From: Companilactobacillus huachuanensis
GTDB lineage: Bacteria > Bacillota > Bacilli > Lactobacillales > Lactobacillaceae
Direction: 5' to 3'
DNA: 64,000 nt
Assembly (NCBI RefSeq): GCF_005404815.1
Contig: NZ_BJDF01000004.1
Location: 1-64,000, forward strand
Shown: one piece after another, positions 55,774 through 63,667 of the stretch
How the letters are laid out: each line of letters opens with the position of its first letter
Numbering within the stretch: position 1 is the stretch's first letter
Translations under genes and position numbers: made by a program
The notes under the pieces: model-generated
Told to the model about the DNA's origin: nothing
Database searches by the model: none
The model's input: only the letters and a program-made list of their open reading frames with translations

Positions 55774-57218
55774 TGTCTTGTGTCGATGAATTTGTTAATC
55801 AAATTATTGCTGCCGATAACGATTATCAAGAACTCGATCGTATCTATTTGTACAATCGTATCTGTGCACTTGTTGGTGACGACAATCATCAATCAAACGA
55901 TGACGTAAAAATTGCGCTAATTGAAACAGCTATCATAAACAAAAAAATTGATGGCAGCCAAACTTCCAAAGAAATTCTCAATGACCAATTGATGGATTTT
56001 GTTACACCCCTACCTTCAAAAATTAATGATAAATTCTGGAATCTTTATCAACGGAGTCCTGAAAAAGCTACAAATTACTTCTATCAATTGAGCCAAGAGA
56101 ACGACTATATCAAAACTAAAGCTATTGCCAAGAATATTTCTTATTCCGTCAAAACAAATTACGGAGATTTGGAAATTACTATCAACCTTTCTAAACCTGA
56201 AAAAGATCCCAAAGCTATTGCTGCAGCTGGTAAGCAAGTTCAAAATGGTTATCCTAAATGTCAGCTTTGTATGGAGAACGAAGGCTATCTTGGTAGATTA
56301 GGTTATCCTGCCAGAAGCAATCATCGTGTCATTCGTTTTACTCTGGGTGGTCAAACTTGGGGGTTCCAATACTCGCCTTATGCCTATTTTAGTGAACATG
56401 CCATTTTCCTTAATCGCATTCACCAACCAATGGTGATCAATCAACATACTTTCAATAATTTGCTCGAAATTATCCGTATTTTTCCGCAATATTTTGTCGG
56501 TAGTAATGCTGATTTGCCAATTGTCGGTGGCTCAATGCTCAGTCATGACCACTATCAAGGTGGACGTCATGACTTTCCAATGATGAAAGCTCCAATCGAA
56601 CGAGACATCGAAATTCCCGTCTCTAATGTTAAAGCTGGTATCGTGAAGTGGCCATTATCAACGATTCGTTTAACAAGTAGTGATCCTGAAGAATTGGTTA
56701 AAGCAGCAACATTAATTCATGAGAATTGGATGAACTATACTGATGAAAAAGTTGATGTCAGAGCTTATACAAATGAAACACGCCATCACACTGTCACTCC
56801 AATTGCCTATCGTAAAGGTGTTGATTACGTTTTAGACATTGTTTTACGTGACAATCAAACCTCAACTAAATATCCTGATGGAATCTTCCATCCCCATCAA
56901 GATGTCCAACATATTAAGAAAGAAAATATTGGTTTGATTGAAGTCATGGGTCGTGCAATTTTACCAGCTCGTTTAAAAACTGAATTAAAAGAAGTCGAAA
57001 GATATCTCTTAAAACAACCAAACAAAATGGCCGCATATCACAAAACTTGGGCCGATGAGTTACAGACTAAATATGATCTCACTGCCGACAATGTTTCAGA
57101 AATCGTTGATAAAGAAACTGGCTTAGTTTTTGCAAGAGTCCTCGAAGATGCTGGTGTCTTCAAGTGGGATGAAAAGGGACAAAATGCCTTTGATAAATTC
57201 ATTGAAAGCCTCAAATAA
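55773..57218 (+). CDS. galT: UDP-glucose--hexose-1-phosphate uridylyltransferase (Firmicutes type)
   Basis: 481 residues, the long class II GalT of lactic acid bacteria. It swaps UDP between glucose 1-phosphate and galactose 1-phosphate. Visible are YPKCQLCMENEGYLGRLG (about 168) and GGSMLSHDHYQGGRH (about 250), with histidines that include the uridylylated residue. It overlaps galK by 1 nt and the following LacI gene by 1 nt, so all three are coupled. Confidence 0.95.
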   Translation: MSCVDEFVNQIIAADNDYQELDRIYLYNRICALVGDDNHQSNDDVKIALIETAIINKKIDGSQTSKEILNDQLMDFVTPLPSKINDKFWNLYQRSPEKATNYFYQLSQENDYIKTKAIAKNISYSVKTNYGDLEITINLSKPEKDPKAIAAAGKQVQNGYPKCQLCMENEGYLGRLGYPARSNHRVIRFTLGGQTWGFQYSPYAYFSEHAIFLNRIHQPMVINQHTFNNLLEIIRIFPQYFVGSNADLPIVGGSMLSHDHYQGGRHDFPMMKAPIERDIEIPVSNVKAGIVKWPLSTIRLTSSDPEELVKAATLIHENWMNYTDEKVDVRAYTNETRHHTVTPIAYRKGVDYVLDIVLRDNQTSTKYPDGIFHPHQDVQHIKKENIGLIEVMGRAILPARLKTELKEVERYLLKQPNKMAAYHKTWADELQTKYDLTADNVSEIVDKETGLVFARVLEDAGVFKWDEKGQNAFDKFIESLK

Positions 57219-58207
57219 TGGCAACTTTACGTGATATTGCAAAAAGAGCAAATGTTTCACCAGCAACAGTTTCTCGTGTTCTTAACAATGATTTAACGCT
57301 CTCTGTAACCGATCAAACTAGAACAAATATTCTAAAAATTGCGACGGAATTGAACTATCGCAAAGCTAATCGTCGCAACACTCGTTTTCAAAAGCATATC
57401 GCCCTTGTCCAATGGTATTCTGAATCCAAAGAGCAAGATGACCTTTATTATATGTCCGTTCGTGAAGGCATCGAGCAACAGGCCCCAACGTATGGTTTCG
57501 AAGTCAGTCGAATCTTCCATAATGATTTAGCAGAGATACCCGCTGATATTGACGGTATTATTGCCATTGGAAAATATAGCCAGTCTCAAGTAGATCAGAT
57601 GTCAGAAATCAGTCACAACCTTGTTTTTATTGATGATGATCAATTTTCTCAAGGGTTTGATACCGTTATAACCGACTTCGAATACAGCACCAAACAAGTT
57701 GTGAATTACTTTGTTGGCCAAGGTATCAAGGACATTGGCCTGATTTATGGTGAAGAAACTTCAACCGACAACCTTCGAACAATTCCCGATTTGCGTTATA
57801 ACAATTTCAAAAATGCCATGATGAGTCAAAATATTTTCCAACAACAACTGTGTTTCAAAGGTGATTTTACTAAAGGTGCTGGCTATAAGCAGATGAAAAA
57901 GGCCATTGAATCTTCAGAAGACTTACCACATGCATTCTTTATCACTAATGATCCAATGGCAGCTGGTGCTTTAAAAGCTCTGCAAGAAGCTAATATTGCA
58001 ATTCCTGAACGTGTAAGCATTTTCAGTTTCAACAACACAACATTGGCAAGTTATGTCAATCCTGAACTCACCTCTGTTGACGTTGCCACAGTCCAAATGG
58101 GTGGCGCCGCAGTCGATTTGATGCAGGATATTTTGACCAATCCTAGACACGTTGCCAAGCGAATGGAATTAGCAACCAAAATGGTCTTTCGTCAAAGTAC
58201 ACTTTAA
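57218..58207 (+). CDS. galR: LacI-family regulator of the gal operon
   Basis: 329 residues. The HTH is MATLRDIAKRANVSPATVSRVLNND (1-24) and the effector domain spans about 60-329, with DIGLIYGEE and FFITNDPMAAGALKAL. Third gene of galK-galT-galR, starting inside the galT stop codon. It probably responds to galactose. No clear LacI-type palindrome separate from the cre is visible upstream of galK. Confidence 0.88.
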   Translation: MATLRDIAKRANVSPATVSRVLNNDLTLSVTDQTRTNILKIATELNYRKANRRNTRFQKHIALVQWYSESKEQDDLYYMSVREGIEQQAPTYGFEVSRIFHNDLAEIPADIDGIIAIGKYSQSQVDQMSEISHNLVFIDDDQFSQGFDTVITDFEYSTKQVVNYFVGQGIKDIGLIYGEETSTDNLRTIPDLRYNNFKNAMMSQNIFQQQLCFKGDFTKGAGYKQMKKAIESSEDLPHAFFITNDPMAAGALKALQEANIAIPERVSIFSFNNTTLASYVNPELTSVDVATVQMGGAAVDLMQDILTNPRHVAKRMELATKMVFRQSTL

Positions 58208-58236
58208 TTGCGACCACTTCATGCCCCTTATATAAT
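58208..58236 (+). promoter_or_regulatory. Promoter of the SHOCT protein gene
   Basis: TTGCGA (58208-58213), 17-nt spacer, TATAAT (58231-58236), directly after the galR stop codon. Confidence 0.8.
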
Positions 58237-58267
58237 GTAAGCAAAAGCATTTAAGGAGATGGACATT

Positions 58268-58504
58268 ATGATGCGATTCGGAAATTGCGGTTCTGGTTTT
58301 GGCGGTATGGGCTTCATGGGCGGTGGCTTCTGGTTATATAGCATTATTATTTTACTTATTATCATTGCTGCCGTTTATTTGATCAATAATAACCACAATC
58401 ATCGTAATAAAGTTAGTGCCTTAGAAGTTTTGAATCAGGAATATGCTAAAGGTAATGTTTCTGATGATGATTATAAGAAACGTAAGGAAAACCTGAACAG
58501 TTAA
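58268..58504 (+). CDS. Small membrane protein with SHOCT domain
   Basis: 78 residues. A Gly/Met/Phe-rich N terminus, one transmembrane helix (about 20-42), a His/Asn linker, and a C-terminal SHOCT domain (VLNQEYAKGNVSDDDYKKRKENL). SHOCT domains are short oligomerisation modules in many membrane proteins; the function is unknown. The ATG at 58268 (or 58271) is chosen because AAGGAG ends 10 nt upstream; the ATG at 58259 overlaps it. It has its own strong promoter. Confidence 0.85.
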   Translation: MMRFGNCGSGFGGMGFMGGGFWLYSIIILLIIIAAVYLINNNHNHRNKVSALEVLNQEYAKGNVSDDDYKKRKENLNS

Positions 58505-58509
58505 AGGGT

Positions 58510-58698
58510 TTGCCGTCTCCAGGGCGGAGAATATTCACCTGCTATGCGGACCGATTCGAGCCTGAGAAACGGTCTCGAATCTCGGTTTGAAGCCTTGACA
58601 TGGTTCGTCAAGTCTCCAAACACGCCCGGTGGTGTAACGGCTGAAGCCGTAACGCCACATCCACAGCGGGTAAATATTCTCCACCCTTCCGACTAATT
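58510..58698 (-). repeat. Structured repeat R27 (short form)
   Basis: Minus orientation, 6 nt after the SHOCT gene stop. P1 GGAGAATATT / AATATTCTCC (both arms altered), P2 tip CGGC/GCCG, P3 CTTGAC/GTCAAG. Confidence 0.93.
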
Positions 58699-58762
58699 TA
58701 TTTTCTGTTAATCAGTATAATTTTATATGAGTTAAGATTTCTAATTAAAGTCAAATTATATA

Positions 58763-58822
58763 AAACTGAGTTGTATCACGCTTAATGAACCAAATAATTA
58801 GGTGTGATACAGCTCATTTTGT
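58763..58822. terminator. Intrinsic terminator hairpin
   Basis: AAACTGAGTTGTATCACGCTTA pairs with TAGGTGTGATACAGCTCATTTT, imperfectly. It is homologous to 30649 and 46268. Confidence 0.8.
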
Positions 58823-58838
58823 TAGTTTTAATATTTAA

Positions 58839-59159
58839 CTAAAGGTTGAAAGGTGAAAAACTAATATAACCATTGTTATTACCGGCCTAGAGTTAATTTA
58901 TTTAAATAATCAGGAGTTTTTGCTTTATTATTCCTGTCATTAAAAAAACAAACTAGTTGGAAGAGCTGAGAGTATTCATTTGCAGCGAAAGTGGCGTTAG
59001 GACTTTAGTCCTTACACCACCGGACGTGTTGGAGACTCGCGGTTTTTACGAGGCTTCAACCGAGGTCCGAGACCGCTCTTTGGCTCGGGCCGTTCCGCGC
59101 AGCAATTGAATACTCTCAGCTCTGGAAACGGCATACCTAACTAAACTTTCAACCTTTAG
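58839..59159 (+). repeat. Structured repeat R28, type copy of the family
   Basis: 321 bp with perfect TATTTAA duplications (58832-58838, 59160-59166). Parts: terminal CTAAAGGTTGAAAGG; AT-rich flank with ATTTATTTAAA; core 58952-59132 from CTAG to CGGCAT; terminal CTTTCAACCTTTAG. The core has an outer stem P1 (GAGCTGAGAGTATTCA with its complement), P2 (GTGG..CCAC with tip AGGAC/GTCCT), P3 (base TTGGAG/CTTCAA, inner CTCGC/ACGAG) and P4 (GGTCCGAG/CTCGGGCC). Plus orientation is defined as CTAG first. The opposite strand has a T run after P1, so termination would occur on that strand. There is no coding capacity. Confidence 0.95.
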
Positions 59160-59192
59160 TATTTAAACAATTGACGCAAATACCTTAAAAAT

Positions 59193-59226
59193 AAAGGGAC
59201 TGAAAACAACTTTTAGTCTCTTTTTT
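59193..59226 (+). terminator. Intrinsic terminator
   Basis: GGGACTGAAAA pairs with TTTTAGTCTC, then T6. It insulates the UPF0344 gene from upstream transcripts. Confidence 0.75.
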
Positions 59227-59230
59227 GGTT

Positions 59231-59259
59231 TCCAATGTTATGATAGTCTCCATTGGAGG
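59231..59259 (+). promoter_or_regulatory. RBS hairpin of the UPF0344 gene
   Basis: TCCAATG (59231-59237) is complementary to CATTGGA (59251-59257), whose end overlaps the GGAGG ribosome binding site (59255-59259). It could modulate translation. Confidence 0.4.
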
Positions 59260-59268
59260 ATTTTACTT

Positions 59269-59625
59269 ATGGTTTGGTTATGGACACATTTGATTACTTG
59301 GCTGATTATGGCCGTTATGATTTTACTGGTATTATTTACAAATTCAAATACAAAAATTTATGAAATGATTACTCGTGTAGGATATATCGTCATTATCGCT
59401 ACGGGTATCAAATTGGGATTACATGCTTGGTCGGTTGAACCAACGTTATTGATCGTAAAAGTTATCGTTGCTTTGATTTTCATTGGGTTAGTCGAAATTG
59501 CCTTTGCACGTAAAGAACAAAAGACGCTCAACAAAACTTTAGTTTGGGCTGTAATTGTTTTTTGTATCGTTACTGCCTTGATTGGTTTTGCTTTAGCTGG
59601 CTGGTATCCATTCGTTAAACATTAA
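59269..59625 (+). CDS. UPF0344 (YisL/DUF1516) membrane protein
   Basis: 118 residues with four transmembrane helices (about 5-23, 36-52, 60-78, 90-110) and the family-like start WLWTHLITWLIM. Family function is unknown. GGAGG lies 9 nt before the ATG. It is a single gene between two terminators. Confidence 0.85.
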   Translation: MVWLWTHLITWLIMAVMILLVLFTNSNTKIYEMITRVGYIVIIATGIKLGLHAWSVEPTLLIVKVIVALIFIGLVEIAFARKEQKTLNKTLVWAVIVFCIVTALIGFALAGWYPFVKH

Positions 59626-59683
59626 AAAAAAGGTATATTCAGAGCAATCCGGAATTTGGATTACTTTGAATATACCTTTTTTT
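59624..59683. terminator. Bidirectional terminator between convergent genes
   Basis: AAAAAAAGGTATATTCA..GCAATCC pairs with GGATTAC..TGAATATACCTTTTTTT. It includes the UPF0344 stop codon edge and serves both converging genes. Confidence 0.88.
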
Positions 59684-59701
59684 CCAATAATGAGATAATT
59701 C

Positions 59702-60553
59702 CTACTTTTTCCACAAAAAATTAATTAATAATTTATCAACTTGCTTATTTTCGTGCAATTTACTGTGTTGTCCCATCTTACCTTTAATTTTTTTCTCGCG
59801 ATATGACTTGGCTCGTCCCGAAACTAGATATTTCAAGGATTTGGAAGATGCATTGCTAACTCGTCCATCAGAATTAGTTCCATCTTCTATATCGCCATAA
59901 ATGTTCAAAACTTGTGTGTTAGTTGGATAATTTTTCCGTAATTTCAAGAGTTGTTTATATGACTTATCCATTTTGCTTGGCTTACCATTACTGGCCAATT
60001 TCATTTGATTGGCCTTATCATCCATTCCTAAAATACCGTTAAAATGACCAGCTATATCAACAACCTTGTTAACTTTAGGCATTCCCTTTTTGCCAGCATT
60101 TTCCATAATGTAATAATTGATAGCCATGTTTCCCATCGAATGACCGACTAAATTAACACTCTTAAACTTATATTCCTTCTGTAAAAGCGTGATTACACTC
60201 TTTGTCCATTTGGCAGCAGTATAATAATCGTCCATTTTATTATTATCAAAGTTAACTTCAACCAGCGGATTTTTGGCATTCTTTGGAATCGAACCAATCA
60301 ACTTCGCATAACCATTTGGACTAACATTTACCCGCACGATTTTCTTAGTCACACCAGCATCTTTAATAGCTCCAGTCATCTGCGTTTCAGCGTTAAAACT
60401 ACTGCCATAACCGTGGAAAAACAAAGTCGGAGTCGAACTCTGAACATATTTTTCAGTATTGACAGCCTGAGTGTGCCGACTAAATCCAAAAAAACCGCCA
60501 ATCAAAATTAAAATAGCAAGTACAGTTGAAAGAATTAAACGCTTTTTCCCCAT
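59702..60553 (-). CDS. DUF915 alpha/beta hydrolase
   Basis: 283 residues. An N-terminal signal anchor (about 5-25) and a DUF915 alpha/beta-hydrolase domain follow, with oxyanion region TLFFHGYGSSFNAE, nucleophile elbow LVGHSMGNM (Ser about 143), an Asp candidate in NIYGDIEDGTNSDGRV and a late His in KMGQHSKLHEN. It is probably a membrane-attached extracellular esterase-like enzyme; substrate unknown. DUF915 proteins are common in lactobacilli. Confidence 0.88.
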   Translation of the reverse strand: MGKKRLILSTVLAILILIGGFFGFSRHTQAVNTEKYVQSSTPTLFFHGYGSSFNAETQMTGAIKDAGVTKKIVRVNVSPNGYAKLIGSIPKNAKNPLVEVNFDNNKMDDYYTAAKWTKSVITLLQKEYKFKSVNLVGHSMGNMAINYYIMENAGKKGMPKVNKVVDIAGHFNGILGMDDKANQMKLASNGKPSKMDKSYKQLLKLRKNYPTNTQVLNIYGDIEDGTNSDGRVSNASSKSLKYLVSGRAKSYREKKIKGKMGQHSKLHENKQVDKLLINFLWKK

Positions 60554-60610
60554 ATTATTACCCTCTAAACTTTTTCTTTTCGTTCTTTAGTACATAGTAT
60601 TATGTTAAAT

Positions 60611-60799
60611 ATGCCGTCTCCAGAGCCGAGAAATATTCACCGGCTGTGCGGACCGGACCGAGCCTGAGAAACGGTCTCAAGTCTCGGTTTGAAGCCTTAC
60701 CAAAAACCGGTAAGTCTCCAAACACGCCCGGTGGTATAAGAGCTAAAGCTCTAACATCACTTCCACTGCCCACAAATATTTCTCAGCTCTTCCGACTAA
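60611..60799 (-). repeat. Structured repeat R29 (short form)
   Basis: Minus orientation. P1 GCCGAGAAATATT with a matching AATATTTCTCAGC arm, P2 tip GAGC/GCTC, P3 CTTACC/GGTAAG. It lies upstream of the DUF915 gene, not behind a stop. The 60800-61090 stretch that follows is AT-rich with a small AATTGAG/CTCAATT hairpin and no gene. Confidence 0.88.
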
Positions 60800-61093
60800 T
60801 GGTTCTTTAATAGTTCCTTAGTAGATAGATTCTATAATTTGTTGCAAAAGGATATTTAGTTATAAATTTCCTTTATCATACCTATAAAATTTACGCTATT
60901 TATTTACACCAATTTATCTTAAAACCTATTTGTTAAAAAAATCTATTAATAACTTTCATATATACACTCACGCATGGCGCTAGTTGATAATTAATTACAA
61001 ATATTCGCATCAATTATATTTTCCAAATTAAAATTTAAAACAGGCTGGATATAAAACAATTGAGCTTTTTTTACTCAATTTGTGAACGATTAA

Positions 61094-61203
61094 CTAGTCG
61101 GAAGAGCTGGAAAATATTTGTGTGCCGTGGGGTTCGAGACCGTATTTTGGCTCGAATCGTTCCGCACAGCTAGTGAATATTTTCCAGCTCTGTAGACGGC
61201 ATA
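61094..61203 (+). repeat. Structured repeat R30, P2 and P3 missing
   Basis: The P1 arms GAGCTGGAAAATATT and AATATTTTCCAGCTC are perfect and differ from other copies. P4 is TTCGAG/CTCGAA. The ends CTAG and CGGCAT are kept. It shows that P1 plus P4 can exist alone. Confidence 0.9.
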
Positions 61204-61290
61204 TTTAACTAGCACCACAGGTATACACTCACATTAATTGGAATGTCAAAATAATTATTAAGTAAACATTTGTATTCCCAAAACTATAAT

Positions 61291-61472
61291 CTAGCCTCCA
61301 AATTTCAGTGATGGAGACCACTGTGCAAGTTGAGTTAGGACTTTAGTCCTTACTCAACCGACGTATTTTGAGATTTGCGGTTCTTGCAAAGCTCAAAATC
61401 GAGGTTCGAGACCGTACTTTGGCTCGAGCCGGTCGCATAGTGGTCGGAATCACTGAAATTTGGAGGCGGCAT
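61291..61472 (+). repeat. Structured repeat R31
   Basis: The outer arms CCTCCAAATTTCAGTGAT (61295-61312) and its exact complement (61449-61466) are unique to this copy. P2 tip AGGAC/GTCCT, P3 TTTGC/GCAAA, P4 GGTTCGAG/CTCGAGCC. Confidence 0.92.
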
Positions 61473-61565
61473 TCCTTAATACACACCCCATTGTATAGAT
61501 ACAAAACACCTAATCCTAAGAAAAACCCTTACATTAGAAAAAATTAGCTTAATTCAAATTTGTCA

Positions 61566-61633
61566 TTGACACTTCTCAATACATTAATTATGATAAATCT
61601 AATAAATTTAATTTTTCTTTAATATATTAGATT
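61566..61633 (+). promoter_or_regulatory. ilvE promoter and leader inverted repeat
   Basis: TTGACA (61566-61571), 17-nt spacer, TATGAT (61589-61594). Immediately downstream AATCTAATA (61596-61604) is the exact complement of TATTAGATT (61625-61633), a candidate operator or RNA hairpin just before AAAGGAG. Confidence 0.75.
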
Positions 61634-61659
61634 GGATTTAACAAAGGAGATCATAAGAT

Positions 61660-62691
61660 ATGGCAAAAGCAGATGCAACAAAAATTGATTGGAACAATTT
61701 AGGTTTCAATTATATGGATTTACCTTACCGTTTTACTGCTCATTGGAAAGACGGCGAATGGCAAGATGCTGGATTGACTGAGGATAGTACACTTCACATC
61801 AGTGAAGCATCACCTGTCCTACACTATGGACAAGCAGCTTTCGAAGGTATGAAAGCTTATCGAACACCTGATAATCACATCCAATTATTCCGTCCTGACC
61901 GTAATGCTAAACGTATGAAGGACTCATGTGAACGACTCTTAATGCCCGTTTTCCCAGAAGACAAATTCGTTGAAGCTGTAAAATCAGTTGTTAAAGCCAA
62001 TGCTGATTTTGTTCCTCCTTATGGCAACGGAGCCACACTTTACCTTCGTCCATTGATCATTGGTACCGGTGAACAAATCGGAGTTCATGCCGCTCCAGAA
62101 TACATCTTCACTGTTTTTGCCATGCCAGTTGGTAACTACTTCAAAGGTGGATTAACACCCGTTAACTTCACTACTTCACAATATGACCGTGCAGCTCATA
62201 AGGGAACTGGTCAAAGTAAGGTTGGTGGTAATTACGCTGCTAGTCTTTACCCTGGCGCACAAGCACACGAAAACGGCTTTGCGGACTGTGTTTACCTTGA
62301 TCCTATCGAACACAAAAAGATTGAAGAAGTTGGTTCAGCTAACTTCTTTGGTATCACTAAAGACAACGTCTTCGTAACACCAAAATCACCTTCGATTCTA
62401 CCAAGTATCACGAAATACTCTCTACTTTGGCTAGCTAAGAACCGTTTAGGTCTTGGAGCTGAGGAAGGTGACGTCTATATTGATAAACTGGACCGTTTTA
62501 AAGAAGCTGGTGCCTGTGGTACTGCGGCCGTTATCTCACCTATCGGTGGCCTAGAACATAATGGTGACCTTCATGTTTTCTATAGTGAAACTGAAGTTGG
62601 CCCAGTAACTAAGAAATTATATGAAACATTGACTGGCATCCAATTTGGAACGGTCGAAGCACCTGAAGGTTGGATTCAAGTAGTCGAATAA
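61660..62691 (+). CDS. ilvE: Branched-chain amino acid aminotransferase
   Basis: 343 residues, fold-type IV PLP enzyme interconverting leucine, isoleucine, valine and their 2-oxo acids. Motifs are LHYGQAAFEGMKAYRT (about 58), the PLP-Lys region GQSKVGGNYAASL (about 185) and EAGACGTAAVISPI (about 286). AAAGGAG precedes the ATG. In lactic acid bacteria it usually works in amino acid catabolism and flavour formation, fed by carriers such as BrnQ. Repeat R32 begins 7 nt after the stop. Confidence 0.95.
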   Translation: MAKADATKIDWNNLGFNYMDLPYRFTAHWKDGEWQDAGLTEDSTLHISEASPVLHYGQAAFEGMKAYRTPDNHIQLFRPDRNAKRMKDSCERLLMPVFPEDKFVEAVKSVVKANADFVPPYGNGATLYLRPLIIGTGEQIGVHAAPEYIFTVFAMPVGNYFKGGLTPVNFTTSQYDRAAHKGTGQSKVGGNYAASLYPGAQAHENGFADCVYLDPIEHKKIEEVGSANFFGITKDNVFVTPKSPSILPSITKYSLLWLAKNRLGLGAEEGDVYIDKLDRFKEAGACGTAAVISPIGGLEHNGDLHVFYSETEVGPVTKKLYETLTGIQFGTVEAPEGWIQVVE

Positions 62692-62698
62692 TCTCTAA

Positions 62699-63008
62699 CT
62701 AAAGGTTGAAAGTTTGATGCCGTTTCCAGAGCTGAAAGCATTCATATGCTGCGCGGTACAATCCGAGCCAAAAGGCGGTCTCGAATCTCGGTTGAAGCCT
62801 TACCAAAAACCGGTAAGTCTCCAACACGCCCGGTGGTGTAAGAGTAAAGTTCTAACGCCACTTTCGCGGCAAATGAATACTTTCAGCTCTTCCAACTAGT
62901 TTTTTAATAATAAAAATGTACAATTATTATCTTTTGCTATTTAAATAAATTTAATTTAGGACTATCACAGCAATTTTTATATCATTTTTTTCACTTTTTA
63001 CTCTTTAG
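62699..63008 (-). repeat. Structured repeat R32
   Basis: It begins CTAAAGGTTGAAAG and ends TTTACTCTTTAG; no duplication is visible. The core is in minus orientation with TGCCG facing the ilvE stop and T6 after CTAG. P3 is CTTACC/GGTAAG, and P2 is slightly decayed (GAGT..GTTC). Confidence 0.9.
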
Positions 63009-63016
63009 AAACATAT

Positions 63017-63069
63017 AATAAATAAAAATAGTCTAACCCGGGGAGGTTAGACTATTTTTATTTATTATA
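63017..63069. terminator. Strong bidirectional terminator
   Basis: AATAAAAATAGTCTAACC pairs with GGTTAGACTATTTTTATT, around a CGGGGA loop. It terminates the candidate small RNA on the minus strand. Confidence 0.85.
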
Positions 63070-63222
63070 TTGTTGGGAAAATTAGTTGTACGTTGTTGCA
63101 CACCTGTCGAAGGGGGATCCGGCAACAGCGCAACAACAAAATTAATGAGGTAGTAGGATCCACTGACAATGTCCTCAACACCCTAATTAACAAACTAGGA
63201 TTCATTACCATTTGAACCTTAC
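63020..63222 (-). ncRNA. Candidate rod-shaped small RNA
   Basis: A GC-richer, non-coding island. On the minus strand a TATAAT (63234-63229) would start an RNA near 63222 that ends at the terminator. Nested complementary segments span it: CTAATT (63183-63188) with AATTAG (63080-63085), CAAC (63176) with GTTG (63092), GACA (63165) with TGTC (63105), and GGATCC (63156) with GGATCC (63115). An alternative hairpin is GTTGTTGC (63092) with GCAACAAC (63130). Length and rod shape recall 6S RNA, but no 6S-specific sequence is recognised, and the strand is uncertain. Confidence 0.35.
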
Positions 63223-63392
63223 AAAAACATTATAACTGCTATGGTCACACTTTTTTTATCCCTATACGTAAAAAAAATTATCAAAAAATGGAATATTTTA
63301 TCAAATAATAAATGTTATATTTCATATTCGTGTTTTTCCAATTTGATATAATATCGACCAAGTTTATATCAGCTAGGCTTTTCTTCATATTA

Positions 63393-63660
63393 CTAAAGTT
63401 GAACAATTAATATAACCATTGTTGTTACAAGTCTAAAGCTAATTTATTTAAATATTCAGAGGTCTTCATTTTATTGTTCCCAGCATTAAAAAATAGACTA
63501 GTTGAAAGAGCTGAAGTATTCAGTTGCAGCGGAAGTGGTGTTAGTGCTTTAAATTATACCACTGAGGTTCGAGACCGCATTATGGCTCGGCCATTCCACA
63601 CAGCATATGAATACTTTTAGCTCTGGAAACGGCATAATGCATCAAATTTTCAACCTTTAA
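63393..63660 (+). repeat. Structured repeat R33, degenerate
   Basis: Left CTAAAGTTGAA, right CTCTGGAAACGGCAT then TTTTCAACCTTTAA. P2 is partial, P3 absent, P4 GGTTCGAG/CTCGGCC. It immediately precedes R34. Confidence 0.85.
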
Positions 63661-63667
63661 TTAACAA

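Noticed and set aside
58952-59132. tRNA-like element suggested by GGTTCGAGACC in P4
   Set aside because: It resembles a T-arm only in TTCGA. There is no acceptor stem, anticodon arm or CCA end, and the segment pairs with CTCGGGCC in P4 instead.
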